This document shows, piece after piece, positions 16,664 to 26,448 of a stretch of DNA of 64,000 nucleotides; the first letter of the stretch is position 1; each line of letters starts with the position of its first letter. A program made the translations under genes and the position numbers. Location of the stretch: NCBI GenBank assembly GCA_021795965.1, contig JAJYOU010000007.1, positions 1 through 64,000 on the forward strand. Direction: 5' to 3'. Origin of the DNA: Chloroflexota bacterium (GTDB lineage Bacteria > Chloroflexota > Anaerolineae > Anaerolineales > Villigracilaceae). The notes under the pieces were generated by a model that saw only the letters and a list, made by a program, of their open reading frames with translations, made no database searches and had not been told where the DNA came from.

Positions 16664-18460
16664 ATGCCTGAAAATATCCTGATTGCCATTGCCTGGCCTT
16701 ATGCCAATGCCGAGATCCATGTTGGGAATATTACTGGTTCCCACCTCCCCGGGGATATCATTGCCCGTTATCATCGTTTAAAAGGCGATCACGTCCTGAT
16801 GGTGAGCGGAACCGATTCCCACGGCACCCCGGTCACCATTGCGGCAGATAAAGAAGGCGTGCCGGTTGAATCCGTTTACAAAAAATACCATCAGGGTTTT
16901 CTGGAAGTATTTCAACAAGCTGGAATTACCTATGATTTATTTACCACCACTCACACCCAGAACCATTTCAAGGTTTCCCAGAGTATTTTCCTGGCTTTGA
17001 AAAAGAATGGATTTCTTTTCACCAAGGTCGAACCACAGTGGTACTCGCCAACAGCCCATAAATTTTTACCGGATCGCTTTGTGGAAGGGACCTGCTATAT
17101 TTGCGGCTACACTGAAGCCCGCTCAGACCAGTGCGACCGCTGTGGCAATGTTCTGGAATCTGCCAAATTGATAAATCCGCGCTCCAAGGTCGATGGTTCC
17201 ACACCGGAATTGCGCGATACCGAGCATTTTTACATTGACCTTTCGAAACTTGAACCGGTTGTAAAACAATTTTTGCGTGAACGTTCTGACCACATGCGCG
17301 ATACGGTCCTGGGCGAATCCCTCGGGAAAATTGAGGCAGAAGGGTTGAAACCGCGTCCCATCACCCGCGACCTGGATTGGGGCATCCCGGTTCCCGTGGA
17401 AGGTTGGGAAGGGAAGTGCCTCTATGTTTGGTTTGAAGCAGTCATCGGCTACCTTTCGGCTGCCATTGAATGGAGTCATCTCGCTGGCGGCGAATGGAAG
17501 GATTGGTGGGTCAACCCTGCTGCCAGGCAGTATTATTTCATCGGCAAGGATAATATCTTTTTCCACACTTCCCTCTGGCCTGCCCAGTTGATGGGCGTCG
17601 GGGACCAGTTTGTGGAAATTTTCAGCGGTGAAAAAGATGTCAAGCTGACCCTGCCGTATGATGTGCCTGCCAACCAGTTCATGAATTTGGAAGGACAGAA
17701 AATCAGCGGTTCGCGCCACTGGGCAGTCTGGGGCAAAGATTTTCTCTCCCGGTACGATCCTGATGCTCTTCGCTATTACCTGACCGTGAACATGCCCGAG
17801 AACAAGGACAGCGACTGGGACTGGAACGAATTTGTCGCCCTCAATAATAACCAGTTGGTGGCAACCTGGGGCAACCTGGCAAACCGCATGCTTTCATTTT
17901 GTTATAAAAATTGGGATGGGCATTTGCCCGAAATTGATCCTGCCTCTCTGCGTCCGGTCGATCTCGATTTGTTGGCTGCAATCGAAGCCGGATTCAACAG
18001 TGTTGGCAGCGAGTTGGATGCCGTCCATATCCGGGCTGCCCTGGCTGAATGCATGCGTTTATCCACCGAGGTCAACCGTTATATCGATCTGAATGCTCCC
18101 TGGACAACCATTAAAACCGACAGGAATGCTGCAACGCTGACGGTTTTTACCGCCTTGAAAGCCATCGATTCCCTCAAAATATTAATTGCACCCATTCTTC
18201 CTTTCACCAGCGAAAAACTGCATCAAATCCTGGGTTATGAGAATCATCTTTTCGGCGAACAATTCGTTGAGCATACTGTCGATTCGCTCGGCGATCATAC
18301 GGTGTTGCGCTATAACCCACCCGGTGCGGATGTTGAAACCGTTCAATGGAAACCAAGTGCTCTGAAACCCGGGCAGCCAATCAACCAGCCCTTCCCGCTT
18401 TTTAAAAAATTGGATGAGAGCATCGTGAATTTTGAACGGGAGCGCCTCGGAAGTAAGTAG
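16664..18460 (+). CDS. metG: Methionyl-tRNA synthetase
   Basis: A 598-residue class I synthetase. The HIGH-equivalent is HVGN near residue 19, and the KMSKS-equivalent is KISGS near residue 348, a variant found in part of the family. Four cysteines in the CP domain (CYICG and CDRCG) form one zinc knuckle. The anticodon-binding helical domain follows from about residue 400, and there is no C-terminal EMAP/Trbp111-like domain, so the enzyme is probably monomeric. GGAG at 16654 sets the ATG at 16664; a TTG at 16652 overlaps that site and is rejected. The preceding leader holds two hairpins. Confidence 0.95.
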   Translation: MPENILIAIAWPYANAEIHVGNITGSHLPGDIIARYHRLKGDHVLMVSGTDSHGTPVTIAADKEGVPVESVYKKYHQGFLEVFQQAGITYDLFTTTHTQNHFKVSQSIFLALKKNGFLFTKVEPQWYSPTAHKFLPDRFVEGTCYICGYTEARSDQCDRCGNVLESAKLINPRSKVDGSTPELRDTEHFYIDLSKLEPVVKQFLRERSDHMRDTVLGESLGKIEAEGLKPRPITRDLDWGIPVPVEGWEGKCLYVWFEAVIGYLSAAIEWSHLAGGEWKDWWVNPAARQYYFIGKDNIFFHTSLWPAQLMGVGDQFVEIFSGEKDVKLTLPYDVPANQFMNLEGQKISGSRHWAVWGKDFLSRYDPDALRYYLTVNMPENKDSDWDWNEFVALNNNQLVATWGNLANRMLSFCYKNWDGHLPEIDPASLRPVDLDLLAAIEAGFNSVGSELDAVHIRAALAECMRLSTEVNRYIDLNAPWTTIKTDRNAATLTVFTALKAIDSLKILIAPILPFTSEKLHQILGYENHLFGEQFVEHTVDSLGDHTVLRYNPPGADVETVQWKPSALKPGQPINQPFPLFKKLDESIVNFERERLGSK

Positions 18461-18468
18461 AAACAAAG

Positions 18469-18500
18469 TGGTCGAGCCTGCCAGGTTCGACCATTTTATT
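18469..18500 (+). terminator. Terminator after metG
   Basis: TGGTCGA(g)CCT pairs with AGG(t)TCGACCA around a short loop and is followed by TTTTATT. It starts 8 bp after the metG stop. Confidence 0.75.
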
Positions 18501-18562
18501 CTCCAAAATCCGGTTTGAATCAAGGCTTTTCAGCGGTTGATATTTGAACCATTTAAACTCGC

Positions 18563-18591
18563 TTGTTTTACCTGGTCTAAAGCATTAAAAT
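18563..18591 (+). promoter_or_regulatory. Promoter of pgl, predicted leaderless
   Basis: TTGTTT (18563-18568) and TAAAAT (18586-18591) with a 17-bp spacer. The ATG at 18598 lies 6 nt after the -10 box, so transcription should begin at the start codon itself. No Shine-Dalgarno sequence exists. Confidence 0.65.
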
Positions 18592-18597
18592 TAAAAA

Positions 18598-19365
18598 ATG
18601 ACTACCACATTCCTTAAAATATTTCCGGATCAATCCGATTTTTACACCTTCGCGGCGGAACTATTCCGGCAAAAAGTTTTGGATGCTGTCCAGACTCGTG
18701 ACAGGTTCCTGATCGCCTTGTCTGGTGGTGGAACCCCAATCCCTTTGTACCAATTGCTGGCTCATCCTTCCAACCTTGATACACTGCCTTGGAAGCAAAT
18801 GTATTTCTTCTGGGGTGATGAGCGCCTGGTGCCTCCCCAGGATGCGGAAAGTAATTATTACCAGGCTTATTCCGCTTTTCTTAAATTTGTGCCGGTGCCC
18901 CCGGAGAATATTTTCCGCATAAAAGGTGAACATTCTCCCACCGCCGCTGCTTCGGATTATGCCAAAACACTTTCATCTTTTGCTGAGAAGCCTGCTGGAT
19001 GGCCGCGGTTTGATCTTGTTTTCTTGGGTTTGGGCACCGACGGTCACACGGCTTCACTTTTCCCCGGTTCTGAATTAACTTCCGGAGTGGCGGTGATTCC
19101 TACCGTTGCGAAATATCAGGATCGCCCTTCACTTCGGATCAGCCTCACTCCCGATGTCATTAATGATGCCAGGAATGTTGCCTTTCTGGTTAAAGGTCAG
19201 GAAAAAGCCGAGGCTTTGGCGGCGACTCTTTTGGCAAAAGCTGATTTGATCCATCTTCCGGCACGCCGAATCTCACCAACCTCGGGTACACTCTGGTGGC
19301 TGCTGGATTCAGAAGCAGCCAGTCTTTTACCCGCTTCCGCAGCTTTGGGAATAATCCAGCTTTGA
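18598..19365 (+). CDS. pgl: 6-phosphogluconolactonase
   Basis: A 255-residue enzyme hydrolysing 6-phosphogluconolactone in the oxidative pentose phosphate pathway. The phosphate-binding loop [12 protein letters not shown] is near residue 40, [11 protein letters not shown] near residue 80, and [14 protein letters not shown] near residue 147, which are the signatures of the DevB/SOL subfamily. The zwf gene follows 46 bp downstream, so two successive pathway steps are co-transcribed. The mRNA appears leaderless. Confidence 0.93.
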   Translation: MTTTFLKIFPDQSDFYTFAAELFRQKVLDAVQTRDRFLIALSGGGTPIPLYQLLAHPSNLDTLPWKQMYFFWGDERLVPPQDAESNYYQAYSAFLKFVPVPPENIFRIKGEHSPTAAASDYAKTLSSFAEKPAGWPRFDLVFLGLGTDGHTASLFPGSELTSGVAVIPTVAKYQDRPSLRISLTPDVINDARNVAFLVKGQEKAEALAATLLAKADLIHLPARRISPTSGTLWWLLDSEAASLLPASAALGIIQL

Positions 19366-19411
19366 TCCAACCGGGTCAAGATGGTCCGCGTTCATTTTAA
19401 TAGGTGATTTC

Positions 19412-20878
19412 ATGAAAAAACCAAGTACTTGTGTCACGATCGTCATCTTCGGTGCATCCGGAGATCTTACCTGGCGAAAATTGATCCCGGCTCTATACAA
19501 CAATTTCAAAAAGAAACGGCTGGATTCATGCACCAATATAGTGGGGTTTGCCCGCCGCCCGTTTTCAAAAGAATCTTTTCGGGACCATTTGAAACAGGGA
19601 GTGGTGGAAACCAGCCCTGGCACGTTTGATGCCAAAACTTGGGCGGTATTCGCAGAGAAAATCACTTATTTCCAGGGAAACCTTGACGTTGCTGAAGATT
19701 TTAAGTCTCTCCACGTCTATTTGAAAAAGGTCGAAGATGGTCCAGTCGACCGCCTTTATTATCTTGCGACTGCGCCTGAGCACTATGCGCCGGTTGCTGC
19801 CAACCTGGGCGCTGCTGAAATGGCACACCCGTCGCAGGGTGGTGGCTGGAGAAGGATCATTGTTGAAAAACCTTTTGGCGTGGACTTGAAATCTGCCGAG
19901 AACCTCAACCTGGCTCTCCATGCTGTTTTCGAAGAAGAACAAATTTACCGCATCGATCATTACCTTGGCAAGGAAACTTCCCAGAACATCCTTTTTTTCC
20001 GTTTTGCCAATACGATTTTCGAACCAGTCTGGAATCGCCGTTACGTGGATAATGTCCAGATTACCGTGGCTGAAGATTTGGATGTGGGTCAACGTGCCGG
20101 ATACTACGATGAGGCAGGTGTCATCCGGGATATGTTCCAAAACCACCTCCTGCAATTGCTGGCATTGGTGGCAATGGAACCACCCTCATCCTTTGATGCG
20201 ACCTCCGTCCGCAATGAAAAAGTGAAAATTCTGGAGAGCATTCGTCCTTTGGCGCTCGAAAACACGGTTAGGGGACAATACAGCGGTTACAGTTCAGCTG
20301 CCGGGGTCGCCCAGGGTTCTCAAACACCGACCTTTGCTGCGGTCAAATTACTGATTGATAACTGGCGCTGGAAAGGAGTCCCTTTTTATTTGCGATCCGG
20401 CAAGGCACTTAATCGAAAAGTTTCTGAAATAATCATTGAATTTCAAAGACCGCCGCATTTGATGTTCCACTTAAAATCCGATTCGGACTTCACGCCCAAT
20501 ATATTGTCGCTTTCCATCCAACCAGATGAAGGCATTCACCTGCGCTTCGAAGCAAAATTACCCGATTCAGACCAGGAAATGCGCTCGGTGAACATGGATT
20601 TTCTGTATCACACTTCCTTTGACGGCGCACCCTTGCCAGATGCGTACGAGCGTTTACTCCTGGAAGCCCTGGACGGCGATGCCTCGTTATTTACCAGGTC
20701 AGATTCGATTATCGCATCCTGGCGGCTGATAGATCCTCTCCTGGCTGGTTGGGAAAAATCCGAGTCTCCTGAGCTGGTCATCTATAAACGGGGTACCTGG
20801 GGACCTCGAGCTTCGGATGATTTGCTTGCCAGAGATCACCGGACCTGGAGGACTTATTCCCCCGGCACTACCAAATGA
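19412..20878 (+). CDS. zwf: Glucose-6-phosphate 1-dehydrogenase
   Basis: A 488-residue enzyme oxidising glucose 6-phosphate to 6-phosphogluconolactone with NADP+. The coenzyme fingerprint is [14 protein letters not shown] near residue 14, and the active-site signature RIDHYLGKE near residue 183 contains the catalytic His and substrate-binding Lys. EKPFGVDL follows the expected spacing. AGGTGA lies 9 nt before the ATG. It follows pgl in one operon. No 6-phosphogluconate dehydrogenase gene is present in the window. Confidence 0.95.
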   Translation: MKKPSTCVTIVIFGASGDLTWRKLIPALYNNFKKKRLDSCTNIVGFARRPFSKESFRDHLKQGVVETSPGTFDAKTWAVFAEKITYFQGNLDVAEDFKSLHVYLKKVEDGPVDRLYYLATAPEHYAPVAANLGAAEMAHPSQGGGWRRIIVEKPFGVDLKSAENLNLALHAVFEEEQIYRIDHYLGKETSQNILFFRFANTIFEPVWNRRYVDNVQITVAEDLDVGQRAGYYDEAGVIRDMFQNHLLQLLALVAMEPPSSFDATSVRNEKVKILESIRPLALENTVRGQYSGYSSAAGVAQGSQTPTFAAVKLLIDNWRWKGVPFYLRSGKALNRKVSEIIIEFQRPPHLMFHLKSDSDFTPNILSLSIQPDEGIHLRFEAKLPDSDQEMRSVNMDFLYHTSFDGAPLPDAYERLLLEALDGDASLFTRSDSIIASWRLIDPLLAGWEKSESPELVIYKRGTWGPRASDDLLARDHRTWRTYSPGTTK

Positions 20879-20954
20879 CGCAGCCTGATTTTGCCGATAA
20901 CTTTCCTTCAATTTCCGACTTGCAGAAATCAACCTTGGTCAAGAGTCAAATTTT

Positions 20955-21287
20955 ATGAAATTACGCGTGACCCTGATCCTGCTTTGTGCTCTCCTGGTTG
21001 CTGCACATTTTTTGCGCAGCTACAATTTGATTCCCGTCTTACTTTGTTTGGCAGCACCTCTCCTGCTTTTAATCAGGCGCAGATGGGTTGTTTATCTTCT
21101 CCAAGCTTTGACATTAATCGTATCAGGTATCTGGTTTTTCACCCTCGCCAACATCATGGCGCAGAGGCAGCTGGAGAATCGATCCTGGACAGCATCAGCC
21201 ATCATCCTGGGGCTGGTGATTTTATTCAATCTTTTTTCAGGCTGGAGTTTAAATCAGCCGGAATTTAAACGAAATTACCCGGGATAA
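20955..21287 (+). CDS. Hypothetical small membrane protein
   Basis: A 110-residue protein with about four hydrophobic segments (residues 4-20, 26-42, 48-68 and 76-96) and basic loops. I do not recognise a family. It lies 76 bp after zwf on the same strand and converges on the OsmC gene. Membrane helices and codon phase support it being real, but the function is unknown. Confidence 0.6.
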   Translation: MKLRVTLILLCALLVAAHFLRSYNLIPVLLCLAAPLLLLIRRRWVVYLLQALTLIVSGIWFFTLANIMAQRQLENRSWTASAIILGLVILFNLFSGWSLNQPEFKRNYPG

Positions 21288-21360
21288 AGTCCCTCGCCAC
21301 TGGGATCATTCGGTGGGTTAAGGGCAGCTTCCGGGTAATTGGTTGGAATTTAAGTACTAA

Positions 21361-21741
21361 TTAAACAACTTTGGTTGTGATTTCAAATTTTGGGGGTTTT
21401 TCGAGGTGCTTTTTCACCGCGCACAAGTCTGCAGATCGTATCAGTGAGTCATGGTATTTTTCAGGAAATGATGCCGGAACCTGGATTTCGAGGTCAATTT
21501 TATCCACCATACCGCTGAAACCGGAATGAACCCGTTGAATGATACGAATTCCCTCGGTTGATAAACCGCGCTGCTGGCAAAAACCCAGCACGTAAATGCC
21601 GGCGCAGGTTCCGATGGAGGAAAGGAAGACTGCGAACGGGGTGGGCGCCTGGGTTGAAGGTGGTTGGTCGGTCGGTACGGTGTATGGACCAAAATGAGCG
21701 TCAACCCGTAGGCCGCCGGGAAAATCAATTAGCATTTCCAT
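21361..21741 (-). CDS. OsmC/Ohr family protein
   Basis: A 126-residue protein of the OsmC superfamily. It has the conserved FAVFLSSIGTCAGIYVLGFCQQRG segment with one of the redox cysteines near residue 47, and the second cysteine region in LIRSADLCAVKKHL near residue 105. This is the YhfA/OsmC-like layout seen in thiol peroxidases that reduce organic hydroperoxides; many members remain uncharacterised. AGGAGA precedes the ATG at 21741. It stands alone, 110 bp downstream of the lipoprotein gene's stop on the opposite side. Confidence 0.82.
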   Translation of the reverse strand: MEMLIDFPGGLRVDAHFGPYTVPTDQPPSTQAPTPFAVFLSSIGTCAGIYVLGFCQQRGLSTEGIRIIQRVHSGFSGMVDKIDLEIQVPASFPEKYHDSLIRSADLCAVKKHLEKPPKFEITTKVV

Positions 21742-21850
21742 TGGGAAAATCTCCTAAAGTTTATATTTTGTTCTTTAGATGACTCACCCGTCGAATAGTT
21801 TCAAAACCGGAAATTCCTGGCGCCATTCACGCTGAAGTGGTAATTCTCAT

Positions 21851-22750
21851 TTATTGGATTGTGATCACCAGACTGTAATTCACCACCATCCCTGCCCGCG
21901 GCACAACCTGGATGATGTAATCCTGTGTTTTTGGCAGCACCATGCTGAAGCTGCTTTTTTCCACCACGTAGCGTAAATAAGGGTTGCCATCCTCAAAACC
22001 GTAAACACTCAGAACAGCGTTATTGTTTTCAGCCGTCAATTCCAAATTCATGGTTTGTCCTGCATTCGCCCGCAGGATATAGGCTGTATTTAAACCATCT
22101 GGAGTGGACCCGTCCAGCTTTTTCGTGATGCTGCCCACGTCAAAAGTGATTCTCGCGGGAGTGCTGATGTTCAACATAAAACTTTCATCGCTTCCGGCAG
22201 CGATTACCTGGATTAAATAATCCTGGGTCAGGCTTAACATGGATTGCCAGCTCGAGCTTTTTGAGGCGGGAGTGACGTAATAAATACCATCTGAGAGACC
22301 CTGCACCGCAAACGTCAGATCGTGATTGATGGAATCGAGGTTGATCATGAGAGGCTGGTCCTTTGCTGCTCCCAGGATGTAATTAATCACAGTGCCCGCC
22401 TGGATGTTATTCCTGATGACCTCGGAGGTGGCATATTGGGCATAGGTAATCCGGACAGCGTTCGGAATGGGAGTTGAGACCACCGGGGTCACTCCCTGCG
22501 TCGGGGGTTCGGTGGCAGTTGGCTCCGAGGTTACCGTGGGTGGAATAAGGATCGGATTTGGCGAAGCCGTTGGAGATATTTCACTCTCTTGCGCCGTGGC
22601 GGGAGTCTTTTCGAGATTGCCAAAGGGGGTGTTGTTCGAGGACGAACTTGAGCTGGCAGGTAAATTGCAGCCTGAAACCAGCAGCATCAAAATGATCAGG
22701 GTACCGAATGCCAATTTGACACCCGGATGAGAGAACGTTTTATTTACCAT
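21851..22750 (-). CDS. Lipoprotein with two PPC-like beta domains
   Basis: A 299-residue exported lipoprotein. The signal peptide ends in the lipobox LVSGC near residue 28. A Ser/Thr/Pro-rich linker of about 65 residues follows. The rest holds two repeated domains of about 85 residues, each with AxxxQxMxxxL, a (D)G-x-Y turn and a TQDY(L/I)IQV strand; this resembles bacterial pre-peptidase C-terminal (PPC) domains. No catalytic domain is attached, so it may bind a partner or wall sugar at the cell surface. AAAGGA precedes the ATG. Confidence 0.7.
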   Translation of the reverse strand: MVNKTFSHPGVKLAFGTLIILMLLVSGCNLPASSSSSSNNTPFGNLEKTPATAQESEISPTASPNPILIPPTVTSEPTATEPPTQGVTPVVSTPIPNAVRITYAQYATSEVIRNNIQAGTVINYILGAAKDQPLMINLDSINHDLTFAVQGLSDGIYYVTPASKSSSWQSMLSLTQDYLIQVIAAGSDESFMLNISTPARITFDVGSITKKLDGSTPDGLNTAYILRANAGQTMNLELTAENNNAVLSVYGFEDGNPYLRYVVEKSSFSMVLPKTQDYIIQVVPRAGMVVNYSLVITIQ

Positions 22751-22826
22751 TGTGTCCTTTGAATTCAGCCCAATAAATGACTGGGCTTGAATATATTGTG
22801 TAAATTAAAAATGACAGGCAGTCCGA

Positions 22827-23951
22827 TCATTTCTGATAATCGAGTAATGCCTGGACGATACGTTCGGAGGCGTGACCATCCCCGTAAGGATTGCTGGCAC
22901 GCGTCATTTTTTCCACTTCCTCCGCGGAATCCATCAGGGTTTTCACTGCGCTGATGATTTTCTCTGTACCGGTGCCGACTAATTTGACGGTTCCTGCCGC
23001 GATTCCCTCCGGGCGTTCGGTGGCGGCTCGCATGACTAGGACCGGGATGCCCAGGCTCGGGGCTTCTTCCTGCAGTCCTCCCGAATCGGTCAGCACCAGC
23101 GCAGATCTTTTCAGCAAATGCACCATGGGTAAATAGTCAAGCGGATCCAGCAAAGTGATCGTTTCGGGGTACTTTCCAAGCCGGGGATAGACCGTGTTCT
23201 GGACGTTCGGATTAAGATGGACTGGGTAAACGAAATGGATTCGATTTTGGTAGATTTTGCCTAATTCAACCAGGGCATCGCAAATATTTTCGAGCGGTTT
23301 CCCAAAGTTTTCCCGGCGGTGCGCGGTAACCAGCACAATTTTGGCATCGCCAAACGAATCTGCCAGTTTTGTGATTTCAGCCGGAGCGGGTTTCCCTGCC
23401 ACCTGCTGCAAGGCATCGATGACTGGATTCCCCGTCACAAAGATAATCTCGGGGGAAATATTTTCCTTGAGGAGATTCTGCTTTGACCATTCGGTTGGAG
23501 CAAAATGCAAATCTGCAGTCACTCCTGCCACTTTGCGGTTAATTTCCTCGGGAAATGGCTGGTATTTATCGCCTGTCCGCAGCCCGGCTTCGACGTGACC
23601 AAATTTAACATGGTGATAATAGGCAATCAGGGATGTCGCCATGACAGTCGTTGTATCGCCCTGGGCAAGGATCCAATCAGGTCGCACGTCCTTAATGACC
23701 TGGTCGAGGTGAATGAATATTGCCGCAGTTATCTCAGCCAGGGATTGGTCGGGTTTCATCAAATTCAAATCGATCTCGGGTTTGATTTCGAACAATGCCA
23801 GCACCTGGTCCAGCATTTCGCGATGCTGGGCTGTGACGCAGGTAATCGCTTCAATACCCGGGGTTTGCCTCAGCTTTTGGATGACCGGTGCCATTTTGAC
23901 GGCTTCAGGTCGTGTACCGACGACGGAAAGGACTCGAATGGGAGGTGTCAT
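22827..23951 (-). CDS. wecB: UDP-N-acetylglucosamine 2-epimerase (non-hydrolysing)
   Basis: A 374-residue enzyme forming UDP-ManNAc from UDP-GlcNAc for cell-surface polymers. It begins VVGTRPEAVKMAPV, carries GDTTTVMAT and HVEAGLRTGD near residues 95-125, and the nucleotide-binding LTDSGGLQEEAP near residue 285. These are the family signatures and the length is typical. The methyltransferase-glycosyltransferase fusion gene lies 25 bp upstream on the same strand, suggesting a surface polysaccharide or lipid-linked sugar function for the pair. Confidence 0.93.
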   Translation of the reverse strand: MTPPIRVLSVVGTRPEAVKMAPVIQKLRQTPGIEAITCVTAQHREMLDQVLALFEIKPEIDLNLMKPDQSLAEITAAIFIHLDQVIKDVRPDWILAQGDTTTVMATSLIAYYHHVKFGHVEAGLRTGDKYQPFPEEINRKVAGVTADLHFAPTEWSKQNLLKENISPEIIFVTGNPVIDALQQVAGKPAPAEITKLADSFGDAKIVLVTAHRRENFGKPLENICDALVELGKIYQNRIHFVYPVHLNPNVQNTVYPRLGKYPETITLLDPLDYLPMVHLLKRSALVLTDSGGLQEEAPSLGIPVLVMRAATERPEGIAAGTVKLVGTGTEKIISAVKTLMDSAEEVEKMTRASNPYGDGHASERIVQALLDYQK

Positions 23952-23976
23952 GATTGTTTGAACCTGGCTTGGATGA

Positions 23977-25413
23977 TCATATAAACTTCAGTCTGAATGC
24001 GGCGATGGCGAGCATGCGAAACAGGAGCAGACCATGTCGCCAGCGGTGAATGTTGGTTGAGCCATACGTTCGGTCCTGGTAGCGGACCGGTAAATCGATA
24101 ATTTTTAGATTTAGTTTGGATGCACCAAAGAGCAGGTCATAATCCCCGAATGGGTCGAAATCACCAAAATAGGACCGGTTGGCGACGATCTTCTCATAAT
24201 GCGTTCGCCGCAGGACTTTTGTTCCGCACAATGTATCTTTGATGGGTTGTCCCATCAACCAGGAGAAGGCAATGCTGAAGAATTTGTTTCCGAGCAGATT
24301 AAAAAATCTCATGGCTTGATCCTGCATCGGGTAAACCAGGCGCACCCCGTTGATAAAATCCCCTTTTCCAATTGCCAGGGCATCATAAAAACGCGGCAGG
24401 TCTTCCGGGCGAACAGTTAGATCGGCATCGAGGATCATCAAAATGTCGCCGCGAGCCATTGAAAACCCAGTCCGGACTGCATCCGCTTTCTCTTTTCCGG
24501 CCTGGCTGAATAACCGGGCATTCCATTCGGGATGCGCCGAGATGGCTTTTTGGATGACCTCATAAGTATTATCGCTGGAATGACCTTCCACAAAAACCAG
24601 CTCGGTCCAGCTTCCCATTTTGGGAATCCGTTGAAAAGCCGCTTCGATATTTCCGGCTTCGTTCCGGGCGGGGATGATCACGCTGACAGACTCGTTTGGA
24701 TGAGTCTGAACGGGTTCGGGTCGGGCAATTAAAAAATTGGTCCAGGCTAATGCACTGAAGGGCCATATCTTGACCAAAAATTGGTTGCAGAGGTTTCGCA
24801 GCAGAGGGATGGGTAAAGTGAAAAGGATTTCCTGTTGGCTCCGGATGACTTCAAACCCAGCGAGATTCAACAGGTTCTTCGCATCTGCAGGGGTGAGCCA
24901 GTTTTGCGGCAGCATCTTTTTTGCCAGCCCGAGGGAACTGGCAAGGTTGAGGACAGGCTGGTAAACCCGGCTGTAAAAATTCAGAATCAGGCGTGAATCT
25001 GGCTTGCAGACCTTGTGAACCTTGTCCAGCACTGTCTGGACGTCCCACAGATCGTTGACAAGATCGGAAAGAATGATCACGTCGAATTGTTCGTCCAGTT
25101 CGAAGGAATGGGCATCCCCGACCAAAAAAGTTAATCCGGCATGGCGCGCCCGGGCTTGGGTGATCATTTCGGCTGAAAAATCAATCCCGACGCCGCTTTG
25201 CGGGGCAACCAGCGCCAGTAAATCTCCCTTGCTACAGCCAATTTCCAGCACCTTTGAGCCCCCAGGGATCAGCAGGCGGTAAAGTTCCTTCAGGCGGGAA
25301 TGGTACTCAAGGCTGAAAAAGGACTCGAATTTAACGGAATCCGCCAGTTTGCCCCAATGGGTTTTCCTGATTTCGTTGTATTGGCTCAGCGTGCTGATGC
25401 GGGATTCAGGCAT
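23977..25413 (-). CDS. SAM methyltransferase-GT2 glycosyltransferase fusion
   Basis: A 478-residue two-domain protein. The first 215 residues form a class I methyltransferase with SAM motif VLEIGCSKGDLLALV near residue 55 and VIILSDLVNDLW near residue 112. The second part, from about residue 243, is a GT2 transferase like dolichyl-phosphate mannose synthases: SVSVIIPARNEAGNIEAAF opens the fold and LMILDADLTVRPED holds the metal-binding acidic motif. A C-terminal hydrophobic patch may touch the membrane. The two activities probably act on one lipid-linked or cell-wall sugar, together with WecB next door; this is inference. The fusion is clearly one continuous frame. Confidence 0.82.
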   Translation of the reverse strand: MPESRISTLSQYNEIRKTHWGKLADSVKFESFFSLEYHSRLKELYRLLIPGGSKVLEIGCSKGDLLALVAPQSGVGIDFSAEMITQARARHAGLTFLVGDAHSFELDEQFDVIILSDLVNDLWDVQTVLDKVHKVCKPDSRLILNFYSRVYQPVLNLASSLGLAKKMLPQNWLTPADAKNLLNLAGFEVIRSQQEILFTLPIPLLRNLCNQFLVKIWPFSALAWTNFLIARPEPVQTHPNESVSVIIPARNEAGNIEAAFQRIPKMGSWTELVFVEGHSSDNTYEVIQKAISAHPEWNARLFSQAGKEKADAVRTGFSMARGDILMILDADLTVRPEDLPRFYDALAIGKGDFINGVRLVYPMQDQAMRFFNLLGNKFFSIAFSWLMGQPIKDTLCGTKVLRRTHYEKIVANRSYFGDFDPFGDYDLLFGASKLNLKIIDLPVRYQDRTYGSTNIHRWRHGLLLFRMLAIAAFRLKFI

Positions 25414-25452
25414 AGGAATTTAAAATGGAGGTTGCTTCTTCGAAGTTCGGAA

Positions 25453-26310
25453 TTAACTCAAACAATTAGCCGGGTAAGGGACGCTCATTTTCATCCCGAT
25501 TGAATTTTCCATCAATATTTTTTCGATTGCCCAAGCAACGCCATCCCCATCATTATCCGGGGCGATCCACCTGGCGACCTTCTTTAGCTCTGGGACGGCG
25601 TTTGTCATCGCGATCGCCAGGCCTGAATTTTCCAGCATCGGGATATCGATTTCCTGGTCTCCAATTGCGGCGGTTTCAGAGCGTTCAAATCCAAGGAATT
25701 CAATCAATTTCAGGAAGGCGCTGCCTTTATTGACGCCAGCATCGGTAATATCGATGTATTGAACCCCTGAATAAACAAAATCCAGCGATGGACAATCGTT
25801 CCGGATGAGTTCCGCCGCGGCTTTGAGCAATTCCGGGGATCCAGTCAGGGTTGCTTTTAAAATGGGTTGGTCAAAATCGATTTCCGGTTCGAACGTGCGG
25901 ATATTTCTATTTGCTTCTTTTGCTGTCAATGAATCCATCTCCAGCAGCAGCGCATCCGAGCCAAACCAGTAGGATTTACCCGGCAGGGTTTCGACCAGCA
26001 TGCCGGCGCCATACCGGCGGCAAAAGTCAATCAGATGCAGCATTTCAGAGTGAACGTGGAAAGGCTGGGCGTAAATTTCTGTCCCGACGATGCCGGCACA
26101 AACTAATCCACCAGCCGCGCAAACAAAAGGGGAATTGATCCCCAGTTTGATCAAAGCTTCTTCTGCGCCGCGGCGTGATCTGCCGGTGATGATGACGGGT
26201 TGGATTCCGTTCGCCATCGCCTTTGAAATCGAGCGTTTAACATTTTCTGTAATATTTTTATCAGTTGTATATAGCGTGCCATCCAGATCAATGGCCATTA
26301 ACTTGATCAT
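25453..26310 (-). CDS. Cof-type HAD phosphatase
   Basis: A 285-residue HAD hydrolase with a C2B cap. Motif I is DLDGTLYTTD (nucleophile Asp8), motif II is ITGR near residue 62, and motif IV is GDQEIDIPML near residue 218 followed by the usual SGLAIAMTNAVPELK. Cof-type enzymes dephosphorylate sugar phosphates or pyrimidine intermediates; the substrate here is unknown. AGAGGT stands before the ATG. Its promoter region is divergent from the pseudouridine synthase gene. Confidence 0.88.
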   Translation of the reverse strand: MIKLMAIDLDGTLYTTDKNITENVKRSISKAMANGIQPVIITGRSRRGAEEALIKLGINSPFVCAAGGLVCAGIVGTEIYAQPFHVHSEMLHLIDFCRRYGAGMLVETLPGKSYWFGSDALLLEMDSLTAKEANRNIRTFEPEIDFDQPILKATLTGSPELLKAAAELIRNDCPSLDFVYSGVQYIDITDAGVNKGSAFLKLIEFLGFERSETAAIGDQEIDIPMLENSGLAIAMTNAVPELKKVARWIAPDNDGDGVAWAIEKILMENSIGMKMSVPYPANCLS

Positions 26311-26410
26311 CTAACTTACCTCTTATCAGGATAATTTTTAATCCTACCACAATAATAATGATTGTTTTCGCTTGAAAACACCAGGAATTGCTCCTGCTTC
26401 AGCCTCGAAC

Positions 26411-26441
26411 GTGACATTTATCCAGTCTGGTCGGTTATAAT
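26411..26441 (+). promoter_or_regulatory. Promoter of the pseudouridine synthase gene, predicted leaderless
   Basis: GTGACA (26411-26416) and a perfect TATAAT (26436-26441) with a rather long 19-bp spacer. The ATG at 26449 is 7 nt after the -10 box, so the mRNA should start at or next to the initiation codon. Confidence 0.55.
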
Positions 26442-26448
26442 GAACATT

